DNA of 33,434 nt from the NCBI GenBank assembly GCA_002391275.1, contig DGSC01000006.1, positions 1 to 33,434 of the forward strand, given 5' to 3'. Position numbers and translations under genes: made by a program. The stretch comes from Prevotellaceae bacterium UBA4372. Lineage in GTDB: Bacteria > Bacteroidota > Bacteroidia > Bacteroidales > Bacteroidaceae. Shown here one piece after another: positions 23,138 to 31,367 of this stretch (position 1 is the first letter of the stretch; every line of letters starts with the position of its first letter). Under the pieces are notes generated by a model. The model was not told the origin of the DNA and did no database searches. It saw nothing but the letters and a program-made list of their open reading frames with translations.

Positions 23138-23148
23138 TTTTGGAACCA

Positions 23149-25392
23149 ATGATTGCTGACCTTGCGCTGATTCTCATCTGCGCAGGTGTAATGACATTAA
23201 TATTCAAACGGCTGCATCAGCCTTTGGTGCTGGGCTATATTGTAGCTGGCTTCCTGGCGTCGCCCAATATGCCCTATATGCCCAGCGTCAGCGACATGGA
23301 GAATGTACACCTTTGGTCGGATATCGGTGTCATCTTCCTTTTGTTTGCCCTCGGCCTGGAGTTCTCGTTCAAGAAAATCATGAAGATGGGAGCGGCGCCC
23401 ATCATTGCCGCCGCCACCATTATCCTCTGTATGATGAGCGTCGGCTATGCTACGGGCACGGCCTTTGGGTGGGGGCGTATGGATAGCCTCTTCTTGGGAG
23501 GCATGCTTGCCATGTCGTCCACGACTATCATTTTCAAGGCCTTCGATGATATGGGCTTGCGCCAGCAACGCTTTGCCAGCATGGTGCTGAGCGTGCTCAT
23601 CATAGAGGACATTCTGGCCATCGTGCTTATGGTGATGCTTTCGACCTTGGCGGTGAGTCAGCAGTTCGAAGGCATGCAGATGGTGACCAGTATCGCTAAG
23701 CTGGTTTTCTTTCTGGTGCTGTGGTTTGTCGTGGGCATCTATCTCATCCCGCTTGTGCTGCGACGCGTGAAACCGCTCATGGGCAGTGAGACACTGTTGA
23801 TTGTGGCGCTCGGCCTTTGCTTCGGTATGGTCGTGCTGGCTCAGGCCGTGGGTTTCTCGCCTGCTTTCGGGGCTTTCATCATGGGCAGCATCCTTGCAGA
23901 GACGGTTGAAGCCGAGACTATTGAGCATCTGGTGACGCCGGTCAAAGACCTTTTCGGGGCTATATTCTTCGTGTCGGTAGGTATGATGGTGGATGTGGCC
24001 CTGATAGCCGAGTATGCCTGGCCTATCGTGTGCATCATTGCTGCTATAATGTTAGGTCAGACAATCTTCGGAACGGGCGGTTTCCTGCTTGCCGGTCAGC
24101 CTCTGAAGACGGCTATGCAATGCAGTTTTTCGCTGACGCAAATCGGTGAGTTTGCCTTCATCTTGGCTACCTTGGGCACTACGCTTGGGGTCACGAGCGA
24201 CTTCCTTTATCCCATTGTCGTAGCCGTGTCGGTGTTTACTACTTTTACGACGCCCTATATGATTCGTCTGGCATTGCCTGCCTACGATGCCCTTTCCCGC
24301 CATTTGCCCAGCAACGTTACAGAAATGCTCGACCGCTACACTGGCGGCGCGCCTACTGTAGTGGGGCAGGACAACCATTGGCGTAGCTATCTTATAGAGG
24401 TCGCGCGTACATTAATTATATATGGTGTGCTCTGCGTGGCTGTGGTGAGCCTCATGCTCGGTTTCGTAGTTCCTGTTCTCGACCGTTTCGTGCCGGCTCC
24501 CTGGAACGACTATTGTGCGGCAGCCATTACGCTGCTTGCCCTTTCTCCTTTCCTCCGGGCGCTGATGATGAAGCATGGTCATTCAGAATCTTTCAAGGCA
24601 TTGTGGACCGACAGCCGATTCAATCGTGCGCCGCTCATAGCAGTGCAGCTGTTGCGCATAGTCATCGGTGCGGCATTTGTCAGCTATGTCATCAACAGCA
24701 CCATGAACTGGGGCGGCCCAGTGGCAACAGGATTAATCGTAATCATTGTCTTCGCCATCATCGCCAACAGGGCCTTGCAGAAACAAGGGCAACGCTTTGA
24801 GCAAACATTCACGGAAAACCTCAACAGCAGAGAAAGGGAGGCGGCACGAAAGAACGACCGTCCGAAGTTTGCGGGCCGGCTCATGGAGCGCGATGTCCAC
24901 CTCTCCGATGTGGATGTGCCCGTAGGTCTGTCGTGGGCTGGCCGGACATTGGCGCAGCTCAATCTTGGCCGTCGATATGGCGTGCATGTCGTGGCGGTTC
25001 TTCGTGGAAAGAAACGCATCAACATTCCTTCGGGACAAACGGCTATATTGCCCGGCGACCGCCTGCAAGTCATAGGCTCGGACGAACAATTGGCCGCCTT
25101 CACCCATGCCATCGACGAACAGGTGCAAACAGCAAACGAACAGGTGGACGACGACGCTCGCGAGATGAAACTGCAGCGCCTGATCATAGACCGCCATTCG
25201 CCATTCATAGGGAAAAATATCCAACAGAGTGGCTTGCGGCAGGACTTCCACTGTATGGTGGTGGGCATTGAGCAAGAAGAGAGCACGAGTCTCGTAGCTC
25301 CTAATCCGCAAACGCCACTTGCGGAAGGCGATGTGCTCTGGGTCGTTGGCGAAGAGGCCGACTTGAAAAGGCTGACAAAGACAAACGCTTGA
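23149..25392 (+). CDS. CPA2-family cation:proton antiporter with two C-terminal RCK_C (TrkA_C) domains
   Basis: The protein (747 residues from ATG 23149) starts in the membrane (IADLALILICAGVM) with the family's RLHQPLVLGYIVAGF. About 12 helices form the Na+/H+-exchanger-type domain to residue 380, followed by four more helices to about 545, a charged linker and two TrkA_C-like domains (about 580-655 and 670-745, both with the GDxLxVxG pattern). This is the KefB/GerN-like class, which exchanges K+ or Na+ for protons in the inner membrane; RCK_C domains usually sense a ligand. The nucleotide-binding RCK_N domain is absent. TTG at 23140 is an alternative start (three more residues). Confidence 0.92.
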   Translation: MIADLALILICAGVMTLIFKRLHQPLVLGYIVAGFLASPNMPYMPSVSDMENVHLWSDIGVIFLLFALGLEFSFKKIMKMGAAPIIAAATIILCMMSVGYATGTAFGWGRMDSLFLGGMLAMSSTTIIFKAFDDMGLRQQRFASMVLSVLIIEDILAIVLMVMLSTLAVSQQFEGMQMVTSIAKLVFFLVLWFVVGIYLIPLVLRRVKPLMGSETLLIVALGLCFGMVVLAQAVGFSPAFGAFIMGSILAETVEAETIEHLVTPVKDLFGAIFFVSVGMMVDVALIAEYAWPIVCIIAAIMLGQTIFGTGGFLLAGQPLKTAMQCSFSLTQIGEFAFILATLGTTLGVTSDFLYPIVVAVSVFTTFTTPYMIRLALPAYDALSRHLPSNVTEMLDRYTGGAPTVVGQDNHWRSYLIEVARTLIIYGVLCVAVVSLMLGFVVPVLDRFVPAPWNDYCAAAITLLALSPFLRALMMKHGHSESFKALWTDSRFNRAPLIAVQLLRIVIGAAFVSYVINSTMNWGGPVATGLIVIIVFAIIANRALQKQGQRFEQTFTENLNSREREAARKNDRPKFAGRLMERDVHLSDVDVPVGLSWAGRTLAQLNLGRRYGVHVVAVLRGKKRINIPSGQTAILPGDRLQVIGSDEQLAAFTHAIDEQVQTANEQVDDDAREMKLQRLIIDRHSPFIGKNIQQSGLRQDFHCMVVGIEQEESTSLVAPNPQTPLAEGDVLWVVGEEADLKRLTKTNA

Positions 25393-25428
25393 TTATTCAA
25401 TTACGTAATTATTCTCTTGTACCCTATA

Positions 25429-26148
25429 ATGAAAACACTGATAGACTTACACACTCATACCGTAGCCTCGGGCCATGCCTACAGCACTATTCAGGAAATG
25501 GCGCAAGCAGCTGCAGACAAAGGGCTGAAGATTCTCGGCATCACAGAGCATGCACCGGCATTGCCAGGCGCCTGCAATGCCATTTACTTCCGCAACCTTC
25601 ACGTAGTGCCGCGTGAGATGTTTGGCATACGTCTGCTCATGGGTGTGGAGCTAAATATCCTCGATACGACAGGGAAACTGGACCTCGACGAGGAGCATTA
25701 TCGTTGCTGCGACCTTCGTATTGCCGGTATTCATTCTTTGTGCTGGCAGGGTGGCACTCGCTCGCAAAACACTGATGCCATGATGGCTGCCATCGAAAAT
25801 CCATGGACGCATATTATCAGTCATCCAGGCGATGGCACTGCCGAGCTTGACTTTGAGCCTATTGTCAGAGCGGCGGCAAGGACTCAGACCCTGCTCGAAA
25901 TTAACTCTTCGAGCCTCATACCGCTCAGGGGAAAGGTGGCTGCACGGCCCAACAACCTTGAGCTGCTGCGCCTTTGCCGGAGGGCAGATGTGCCTGTCAT
26001 TCTTGGGTCTGATGCACACATCTCATTCTCTATTGCCGACTATCGCTATGCCCTTCCGCTATTGGCCGAAACCGATTTTCCCGATGAGCTTGTGATGAAC
26101 TACCATCCTGACGAGGCTTTAGAGTATATGCATATTTCTCTAAAATAA
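25429..26148 (+). CDS. PHP-domain phosphatase, YcdX-like
   Basis: The 239-residue protein has the PHP metal motifs: DLHTHT near the N-terminus (residues 6-11), ITEHAP, a central GVELNI, HSLCW, ISHPGD, and GSDAHIS near the end. It matches the YcdX group of trinuclear-metal phosphatases in length and motif order. Substrates of the group are small phosphoesters, not defined here. ATG 25429 puts DLHTHT at the usual place; TTG 25417 would add four residues. It begins 36 bases after the antiporter, so they may share a transcript. The gap contains the 12-base palindrome AATTACGTAATT. Confidence 0.92.
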   Translation: MKTLIDLHTHTVASGHAYSTIQEMAQAAADKGLKILGITEHAPALPGACNAIYFRNLHVVPREMFGIRLLMGVELNILDTTGKLDLDEEHYRCCDLRIAGIHSLCWQGGTRSQNTDAMMAAIENPWTHIISHPGDGTAELDFEPIVRAAARTQTLLEINSSSLIPLRGKVAARPNNLELLRLCRRADVPVILGSDAHISFSIADYRYALPLLAETDFPDELVMNYHPDEALEYMHISLK

Positions 26149-26221
26149 AAGGGGTTACTTTGCAACTTTATATAGCATTAAAAGCGTCAAACCATCACAA
26201 TAACCAATAATATTGTAAACA

Positions 26222-28030
26222 ATGAAAGATTTTCTAAAGTATGTTTGTGCAACGGTTGTCGGCCTGGGGCTTGCATGTCTGTTGCTTTTTGTCTTTTGTA
26301 TGATTTCCCTCGTCGGGATGTCGGTCAGTGAAGGTCAGACGGCATCGGTGCGGAAAGGCTCTGTGCTGCGCATCAATCTTACTGGAGCTCTGGAAGAACG
26401 TGCTCCAGCCGAGAATCCGTTGGCTATGTTAATGGGTGAATCTTTTGAAAGCCTTGGTCTTGACCAGCTTCTGGACGCAGTAGACGAGGCCGCTACCAAC
26501 GACAAGGTGGAAGGAATCTATATGGAGGTTAGCTCTTCGTTTGCCGGAGGCTCGCCTGCCATGTTGCAGGAGCTGCGCCAGGCACTGCTCAAGTATAAGG
26601 AAAGCGGCAAATGGATTTATGCCTATGGCGACATCTATAGTCAGGCTGCTTACTATCTTGCCAGCGTTGCAGACAAGGTTGTCGTTAATCCCAAGGGCAT
26701 TGTCGACTGGCATGGTATGGGCGGCGTGCCGGTGTTCTTCACAGAAACCATGAAGAAGATGGGCGTTGAGATGAAGGTGTTTAAGGTTGGCACGTTTAAG
26801 AGTGCCGTAGAACCTTTTATCCTCACCGAGATGAGCGAGGCCAATCGCCTTCAGACGGAAGCCTATCTCAACAGCATCTGGAACCAATACTGCGGTGAAG
26901 TGGCTAAGAGCCGTAAGCTCACAAGCGAGAAGTTGAACCTCCTGGCCGATACGCTGACTGCCATGCATCCTACGGAACTGCTCTTGGAGAGCGGCTTGGC
27001 TGATACCTTAGCTTACATTGACGGCTTCAAGACGATGTTGCGCACGAAGCTTGGCCTCAAGGAAAAGAAACCTATTAAGTTTGTCTCGCCGGCAGATCTT
27101 GTAGCTGTGGCCGACAAGAAAAATGAGAAAGCACGTGTGGCTGTTTACTATGCTTTCGGCGACATCGTGGATCAGGCCGCTACCAATCCGCTTACGGCTG
27201 GCAGCGCTACTATCGAAACGATGCCAACCATCCGCGAACTTCAGAAACTGCGCAAGGACGAGAAGGTAAAGGCTGTTGTCATCAGAGTTAATTCTGGCGG
27301 TGGAAGTGCGTTTGCCAGCGAGCAAATATGGCATGAGGTGCAGCTCCTGAAGACCGAGAAACCCGTCGTCGTCTCTATGGGTGGCATGGCTGCCAGTGGC
27401 GGTTACTACATTAGTTGCGGTGCTAATAAGATATTGGCAGAACCTACAACCTTGACCGGAAGCATCGGCATCTTTGGTATGATTCCTGATGCAACCGAGC
27501 TGATCACGGAGAAGCTGCAGTTGCGTTTCGATGTCGTGAAGACCAACAAGCATGCCGACTTCGGTGCTCCAGCTGTTTATGGCATGTTGGGACGTCATTT
27601 CACCGACGAAGAATCGGCATTGATGCAGGCTGAGATAGAGCGTGGCTATGATCTGTTCATCTCTCGTGTGGCCGCTGGTCGTGGCATCAGCAAGGATAGT
27701 GTGGATGCTATTGGTCAGGGACGTGTATGGACTGGCGAACAGGCGTTGAAGATTGGCCTTGTAGACCAACTCGGAAATCTCAAGGATGCCATAGCTGAAG
27801 CCGCCAAACTGGCCAAGCTCGATAAATATTCTGTTGATGCTTATCCTGCCCAGGCAGACTTCATGACGCAACTGCTCAACGAGAAAAAGGAGAGCTATTT
27901 CGACGAACACATGCGTGCTTCCTTCGGCGAGATTTATCCTATGCTGACCACTATGCAATGGATGTTGCAGCCTAAGCGTATTGATCAGTGCGTATATGCG
28001 CGTTTGCCTTATGAACTGAAGATTTGGTGA
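26222..28030 (+). CDS. sppA: Signal peptide peptidase SppA, 67K type
   Basis: SppA is a membrane-anchored serine protease that degrades cleaved signal peptides and other peptides in the periplasm. The 602-residue protein has one N-terminal membrane helix (about 7-33) and the tandem S49 layout of the 67K type: the N-terminal half holds the catalytic lysine, Lys193 in GTFKSAVEPF, and the C-terminal half the nucleophile Ser392 in GMAASGGYY. A weak promoter (TTnnTTTG at 26155-26162) lies about 60 bases before the ATG. It is convergent with lpxK, with a shared terminator between them. Confidence 0.96.
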   Translation: MKDFLKYVCATVVGLGLACLLLFVFCMISLVGMSVSEGQTASVRKGSVLRINLTGALEERAPAENPLAMLMGESFESLGLDQLLDAVDEAATNDKVEGIYMEVSSSFAGGSPAMLQELRQALLKYKESGKWIYAYGDIYSQAAYYLASVADKVVVNPKGIVDWHGMGGVPVFFTETMKKMGVEMKVFKVGTFKSAVEPFILTEMSEANRLQTEAYLNSIWNQYCGEVAKSRKLTSEKLNLLADTLTAMHPTELLLESGLADTLAYIDGFKTMLRTKLGLKEKKPIKFVSPADLVAVADKKNEKARVAVYYAFGDIVDQAATNPLTAGSATIETMPTIRELQKLRKDEKVKAVVIRVNSGGGSAFASEQIWHEVQLLKTEKPVVVSMGGMAASGGYYISCGANKILAEPTTLTGSIGIFGMIPDATELITEKLQLRFDVVKTNKHADFGAPAVYGMLGRHFTDEESALMQAEIERGYDLFISRVAAGRGISKDSVDAIGQGRVWTGEQALKIGLVDQLGNLKDAIAEAAKLAKLDKYSVDAYPAQADFMTQLLNEKKESYFDEHMRASFGEIYPMLTTMQWMLQPKRIDQCVYARLPYELKIW

Positions 28031-28044
28031 CGGGCTTGAAACAC

Positions 28045-28090
28045 AAGAAAGGGGGCAGAGTCAAGAAACGTGACTCTGCCCCCTTTTCTT
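28045..28090. terminator. Bidirectional terminator between sppA and lpxK
   Basis: GGGGGCAGAGTCA (28051-28063) pairs perfectly with TGACTCTGCCCCC (28071-28083); AAGAAA on the left and TTTTCTT on the right extend the stem and provide U-rich ends on both strands. Confidence 0.93.
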
Positions 28091-28107
28091 GTTGGTTGGC
28101 AATGACT

Positions 28108-29178
28108 TTATTTCGTGAAAGCTCGGATTTCTTGTGCAAAGTTGTCGCCTTCGTTTCGCAGGAAACTCACCTCGATAGGCAATACATAGATGTGACGGCG
28201 CACGATAGGCGTAAGTCCCTCAACGAGCGACAGGCGGGCGGCATCCTTTTCTGTGGTGATGATCAGTCGCTTGCTGCCTTGCAGGGCAGTAAATTCCTCC
28301 TCTATTCTCTGCACGTCGTGGCTTTTGAAGTCGTGATGGTCGGCAAAGCTAATAGGAGTGATGTTGCGTGTGATGCAGTGCAAGTCCAATAGCATCTGTT
28401 GTGGCGAAGCGATTCCCGTAAGCAGGAGCACGTGAGTATCGGCTGTCAGTTCCTCTGCTTGGCCAGGTGTTTCGTTGAACAGGCGGTATAGCTTGCCGTA
28501 TTTGAATGTCGTGAAGTAGAGGCTTTGAAAGGGCTTGAGGTTGAGCGCTTCCTGCACCACGCGATAGTCCATCGGCTTAAGGTCGGTCGGGCACTTTGAC
28601 ACGATGACGATGTTGGCTCGGTCTTTGGCTTCAAGATGTTCGCGCAGCCTTCCTGCGGGCAGCAGGGTGTCGTCGGTGATGAGGCGGTGGTAGTCGGTGA
28701 GTAAAATATTGAGCCCTGCTTTCACATAGCGATGTTGGAAGGCATCGTCCAAGAGTATAACCTCAATATCACGCGTCTGCTTGTCGGTCAGAAGCTGTTT
28801 GATGCCATGCCTGCGGTCTCTGTCGACGGCTACGATGGCCTCGGGAAACTTCTGCTTCATCTGCCAAGGTTCGTCGCCGATCTCTGCCATGGGCGTTTTG
28901 AGGCTTGCCAACCTGTAGCCGCGGCTCTTTCGCTTGTAGCCTCGGCTGAGCACTGCCACACGTTTGTGGGGCAACAACATTCGCAACAATAGCTCGGTGT
29001 GGGGCGTCTTTCCTGTGCCGCCGACGGTGATATTGCCTATGCATATCACGGGAATATCGTAGCTCGTCTGCTTTAGTATGCCCCATTCAAACAGCATGTT
29101 ACGCATGCGCACGCCGCATCCGTACAGCCATGATAACGGTCGTAGCCATTCGTTGATATGGATGAGGTCGCCTTCCAA
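28108..29178 (-). CDS. lpxK: Tetraacyldisaccharide 4'-kinase
   Basis: LpxK phosphorylates the 4' position of the lipid A disaccharide precursor at the inner membrane. The 356-residue protein has the characteristic start HINEWLRPLSWLYG, a P-loop GGTGKT at 53-58 preceded by ICIGNITV, LSRGYKRK, and AVDRDRRHGI. The start codon must be TTG at 29178: an in-frame stop lies five codons upstream and the next ATG would remove family-conserved sequence. It is the last gene of the apparent punA-thiL-lpxK operon and begins 60 bases after thiL. Confidence 0.95.
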   Translation of the reverse strand: MEGDLIHINEWLRPLSWLYGCGVRMRNMLFEWGILKQTSYDIPVICIGNITVGGTGKTPHTELLLRMLLPHKRVAVLSRGYKRKSRGYRLASLKTPMAEIGDEPWQMKQKFPEAIVAVDRDRRHGIKQLLTDKQTRDIEVILLDDAFQHRYVKAGLNILLTDYHRLITDDTLLPAGRLREHLEAKDRANIVIVSKCPTDLKPMDYRVVQEALNLKPFQSLYFTTFKYGKLYRLFNETPGQAEELTADTHVLLLTGIASPQQMLLDLHCITRNITPISFADHHDFKSHDVQRIEEEFTALQGSKRLIITTEKDAARLSLVEGLTPIVRRHIYVLPIEVSFLRNEGDNFAQEIRAFTK

Positions 29179-29199
29179 GCTTTGTCTATTCTTTTAGAA

Positions 29200-29262
29200 G
29201 TAAATAGGATGAACGGTGAATCTTTTGTTTTTCACTTTTCATTCATCGCTTTTCGCTTTTTC
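29200..29262. repeat. Low-complexity junction repeat (GAAAAGCGAAAA type, minus strand)
   Basis: On the minus strand the stretch reads as repeats of GAAAAGYGAAAAR and GATGAATGAAAAGTG. It covers the last codons and stop of thiL and part of the gap to lpxK. Comparable short repeats occur at 5949-5990 and 6525-6558. Confidence 0.45.
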
Positions 29263-30324
29263 GCTCTTCAGTGGGTTCCAGCCTTGAGCCTTCAGCTCCA
29301 TCTCGGTTCCGTCGCGGCAGACCAGTTGCAGACCGAGTTCAGCCTTGGTGATATGCCCGATCACCTTTACGCCGGGAATGGCGCTTACACGGTCGTGCAT
29401 GGTGAGCGGAACGGTGAAAAGCAATTCGTAGTCTTCGCCGCCATTGAGGGCACAGGTGGTTACGTTCATGTTCAATTCCTCTGCCATAACAGCTGTTTGG
29501 TAGTCCAGCGGGATGCGTTCTTCGTAGATGCGGCATCCGACATTGCTTTGCGTGCAGATATGGTGCAGCTCGCTGCTGAGGCCGTCGCTGATGTCCATCA
29601 TGGCCGTGGGGATGATGTCCGCTTTGTTCAGCTCGTCGATGATGTCCTTGCGGGCTTCGGGTTTCAGCTGTCGTTCCAGCAGATATTCGCGTCCTGAGAA
29701 ATCGGGCTGGAAGGGTGGGAGAGAGGACAGGTCTTGTCCGCGCTGGCGGGCTTCTTGTATCTGAGCGTTGTAGACGCTTTTTTCGCGTTCCAGCAATTGT
29801 AAGCCCATATATGCGGCGCCAAGGTCGCCGGTGACACAGATGAGATCGGTGTCACGAGCGCCATTGCGGTATACGGCTTTGCCTTTTTCGACGTCGCCGA
29901 TGCAGGTGATGCTGATGGCCAGACCTGTGAGCGATGATGTGGTGTCGCCTCCTACGATGTCGCAGTGGTGTTGCTCACACGCCAGGCGAAGTCCCTCATA
30001 GAATTGTTCGAGGTCTTCTACCTGGAAACGTTTCGACACGGCCAGAGATACCGTCATCTGGCGAGGACGCCCATTCATGGCATAAATGTCGGAAAGGTTC
30101 ACCATGGCGCTTTTGTAGCCGAGGTGTTTCATGGGTGTGTATTGGAGGTCGAAGTGTACGCCCTCCATCAGCAGGTCGGTAGTGACCAGTATCTGCCGTC
30201 CGGCAGGGTATTCCAGCACGGCACAATCGTCGCCCACGCCTTTGCGTGTTTCGGCATTTTGGATTTCTATGGTGTCGGTGAGGTGGCGTATCAATCCAAA
30301 CTCACCCAATTCTGCTATTTCCAA
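29239..30324 (-). CDS. thiL: Thiamine-monophosphate kinase
   Basis: ThiL phosphorylates thiamine monophosphate to the active diphosphate cofactor. The 361-residue protein begins LGEFGLIRHL and has the ATP and metal motifs GDDCAVL (31-37), TTDLLMEGVHF (48-58), NLSDIYAM (76-83) and GGDTTSS (125-131), typical of the PurM-like ThiL fold. TTG 30324 is the only plausible start, since an in-frame stop lies shortly upstream and no ATG precedes the conserved N-terminus. The final residues (SEKAKSDE) come from an A/G-rich junction repeat. The gene starts 37 bases after punA. Confidence 0.95.
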   Translation of the reverse strand: MEIAELGEFGLIRHLTDTIEIQNAETRKGVGDDCAVLEYPAGRQILVTTDLLMEGVHFDLQYTPMKHLGYKSAMVNLSDIYAMNGRPRQMTVSLAVSKRFQVEDLEQFYEGLRLACEQHHCDIVGGDTTSSLTGLAISITCIGDVEKGKAVYRNGARDTDLICVTGDLGAAYMGLQLLEREKSVYNAQIQEARQRGQDLSSLPPFQPDFSGREYLLERQLKPEARKDIIDELNKADIIPTAMMDISDGLSSELHHICTQSNVGCRIYEERIPLDYQTAVMAEELNMNVTTCALNGGEDYELLFTVPLTMHDRVSAIPGVKVIGHITKAELGLQLVCRDGTEMELKAQGWNPLKSEKAKSDE

Positions 30325-30361
30325 TGATGTTTTATACGTTTATATTATACGTTCTGCAAGG

Positions 30362-31171
30362 TCAGTTGCGGTTAATCATCTCCCTCATGATGTCGGCCAT
30401 GACGGGTTGAACGGCGTCGGCGGCTTTTTGTACGTCCTCGTGGCTCACTTCTACGGGTACGTCGAAGCCTCCGAGGTCTGTTACTACGGAAATGCCAAAA
30501 ACGCGTATGCCACAATGGCGGGCCACGATAACCTCTGGTACGGTGCTCATGCCTACAGTGTCGCCGCCCAGAATACGGTACATGCGATACTCGGCTGGAG
30601 TCTCGAACGTGGGACCTTGAGTGCCTACGTACACGCCGTGCTGGAGGGGGACGCCCTTCTCTGCGGCTATCGCATCGGCCATGGCTATGAGCTCTTTGTC
30701 GTATGCTTCATGCATGTCAGGGAAGCGTGGACCTGTGGGGAAGTTCTTGCCATGCAAAGGATGTTCGGGGAAAAAGTTGATGTGATCTGTGATAACCATC
30801 AGGTCCCCAATCTTGAACGACGGGTTCATGCCGCCTGCAGCATTGCTTACGAACAAGGTCTTAATGCCTAATTCATACATCACTCGTACGGGGAATGTCA
30901 CCTCCTTCATCGAGTAACCTTCGTAGAAGTGGAAACGGCCTTGCATGGCCAGTATCTCCTTGTCGCCCAACTTGCCAAGGAGGAGGCGCCCACTGTGCCC
31001 TTCAACGGTGGAAACGGGGAAATGAGGAATGTCCTTATAGTCGATTGCTAACGTGATTTCTATTTCCTCGGCCAACCTGCCGAGACCAGTGCCAAGGATA
31101 ATGGCAGTGGTGGGGCGCGATGGCATACGCTCGCGTAGCCATGCGGCAGTAGCTTTTATATTCTCGTACAT
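30362..31171 (-). CDS. punA: Purine nucleoside phosphorylase (inosine/guanosine type)
   Basis: This enzyme splits purine nucleosides with phosphate during salvage. The 269-residue length is that of the trimeric class. Motifs are ILGTGLG (25-31), EGHSGRL with the phosphate-binding His and Arg (57-63), QGRFHFYEGY, NAAGG, GPTFETPAEYR and GMSTVPEVIVARHCG. It is the first gene of the minus-strand operon with thiL and lpxK. A -7 box lies 34 bases upstream within a palindrome. Confidence 0.95.
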   Translation of the reverse strand: MYENIKATAAWLRERMPSRPTTAIILGTGLGRLAEEIEITLAIDYKDIPHFPVSTVEGHSGRLLLGKLGDKEILAMQGRFHFYEGYSMKEVTFPVRVMYELGIKTLFVSNAAGGMNPSFKIGDLMVITDHINFFPEHPLHGKNFPTGPRFPDMHEAYDKELIAMADAIAAEKGVPLQHGVYVGTQGPTFETPAEYRMYRILGGDTVGMSTVPEVIVARHCGIRVFGISVVTDLGGFDVPVEVSHEDVQKAADAVQPVMADIMREMINRN

Positions 31172-31191
31172 AACAAAGTGTTTATTTTAAA

Positions 31192-31212
31192 ATATTTGCG
31201 TCTGCAAATATA
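31192..31212 (-). promoter_or_regulatory. -7 box of punA inside a 20-base palindrome
   Basis: ATATTTGC-GTCT-GCAAATAT at 31192-31211 is a perfect 8+4+8 palindrome; CAAATATA at 31205-31212 is TATATTTG on the minus strand, a good -7 box. No -33 box is clear 20 bases further. A purine-responsive repressor or activator could bind here, which is an inference. Confidence 0.55.
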
Positions 31213-31315
31213 ATCATAATAATGATACAGCCATCATTTTCGATGAGAAAAATTAATTTTTAGGCCTTTGCCACGTTTTTTCTCCATGAGCTGAAGGAGG
31301 TTCGTATATTATTCT

Positions 31316-31323
31316 TACCTTTG
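31316..31323 (+). promoter_or_regulatory. -7 box of the membrane AraC-type regulator gene
   Basis: TACCTTTG fits the consensus and lies 44 bases before ATG 31368. No -33 TTTG is visible at the proper spacing, so basal expression may be low. Confidence 0.5.
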
Positions 31324-31367
31324 TACTGCCGTACAAGCAGGATGCTTTTCCCTCTTTGGCTCATCTT

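Noticed and set aside
25399..25410. 12-base palindrome AATTACGTAATT before the PHP gene
   Set aside because: It is short and AT-rich, easily explained by chance in junction sequence, and has no clear promoter next to it.
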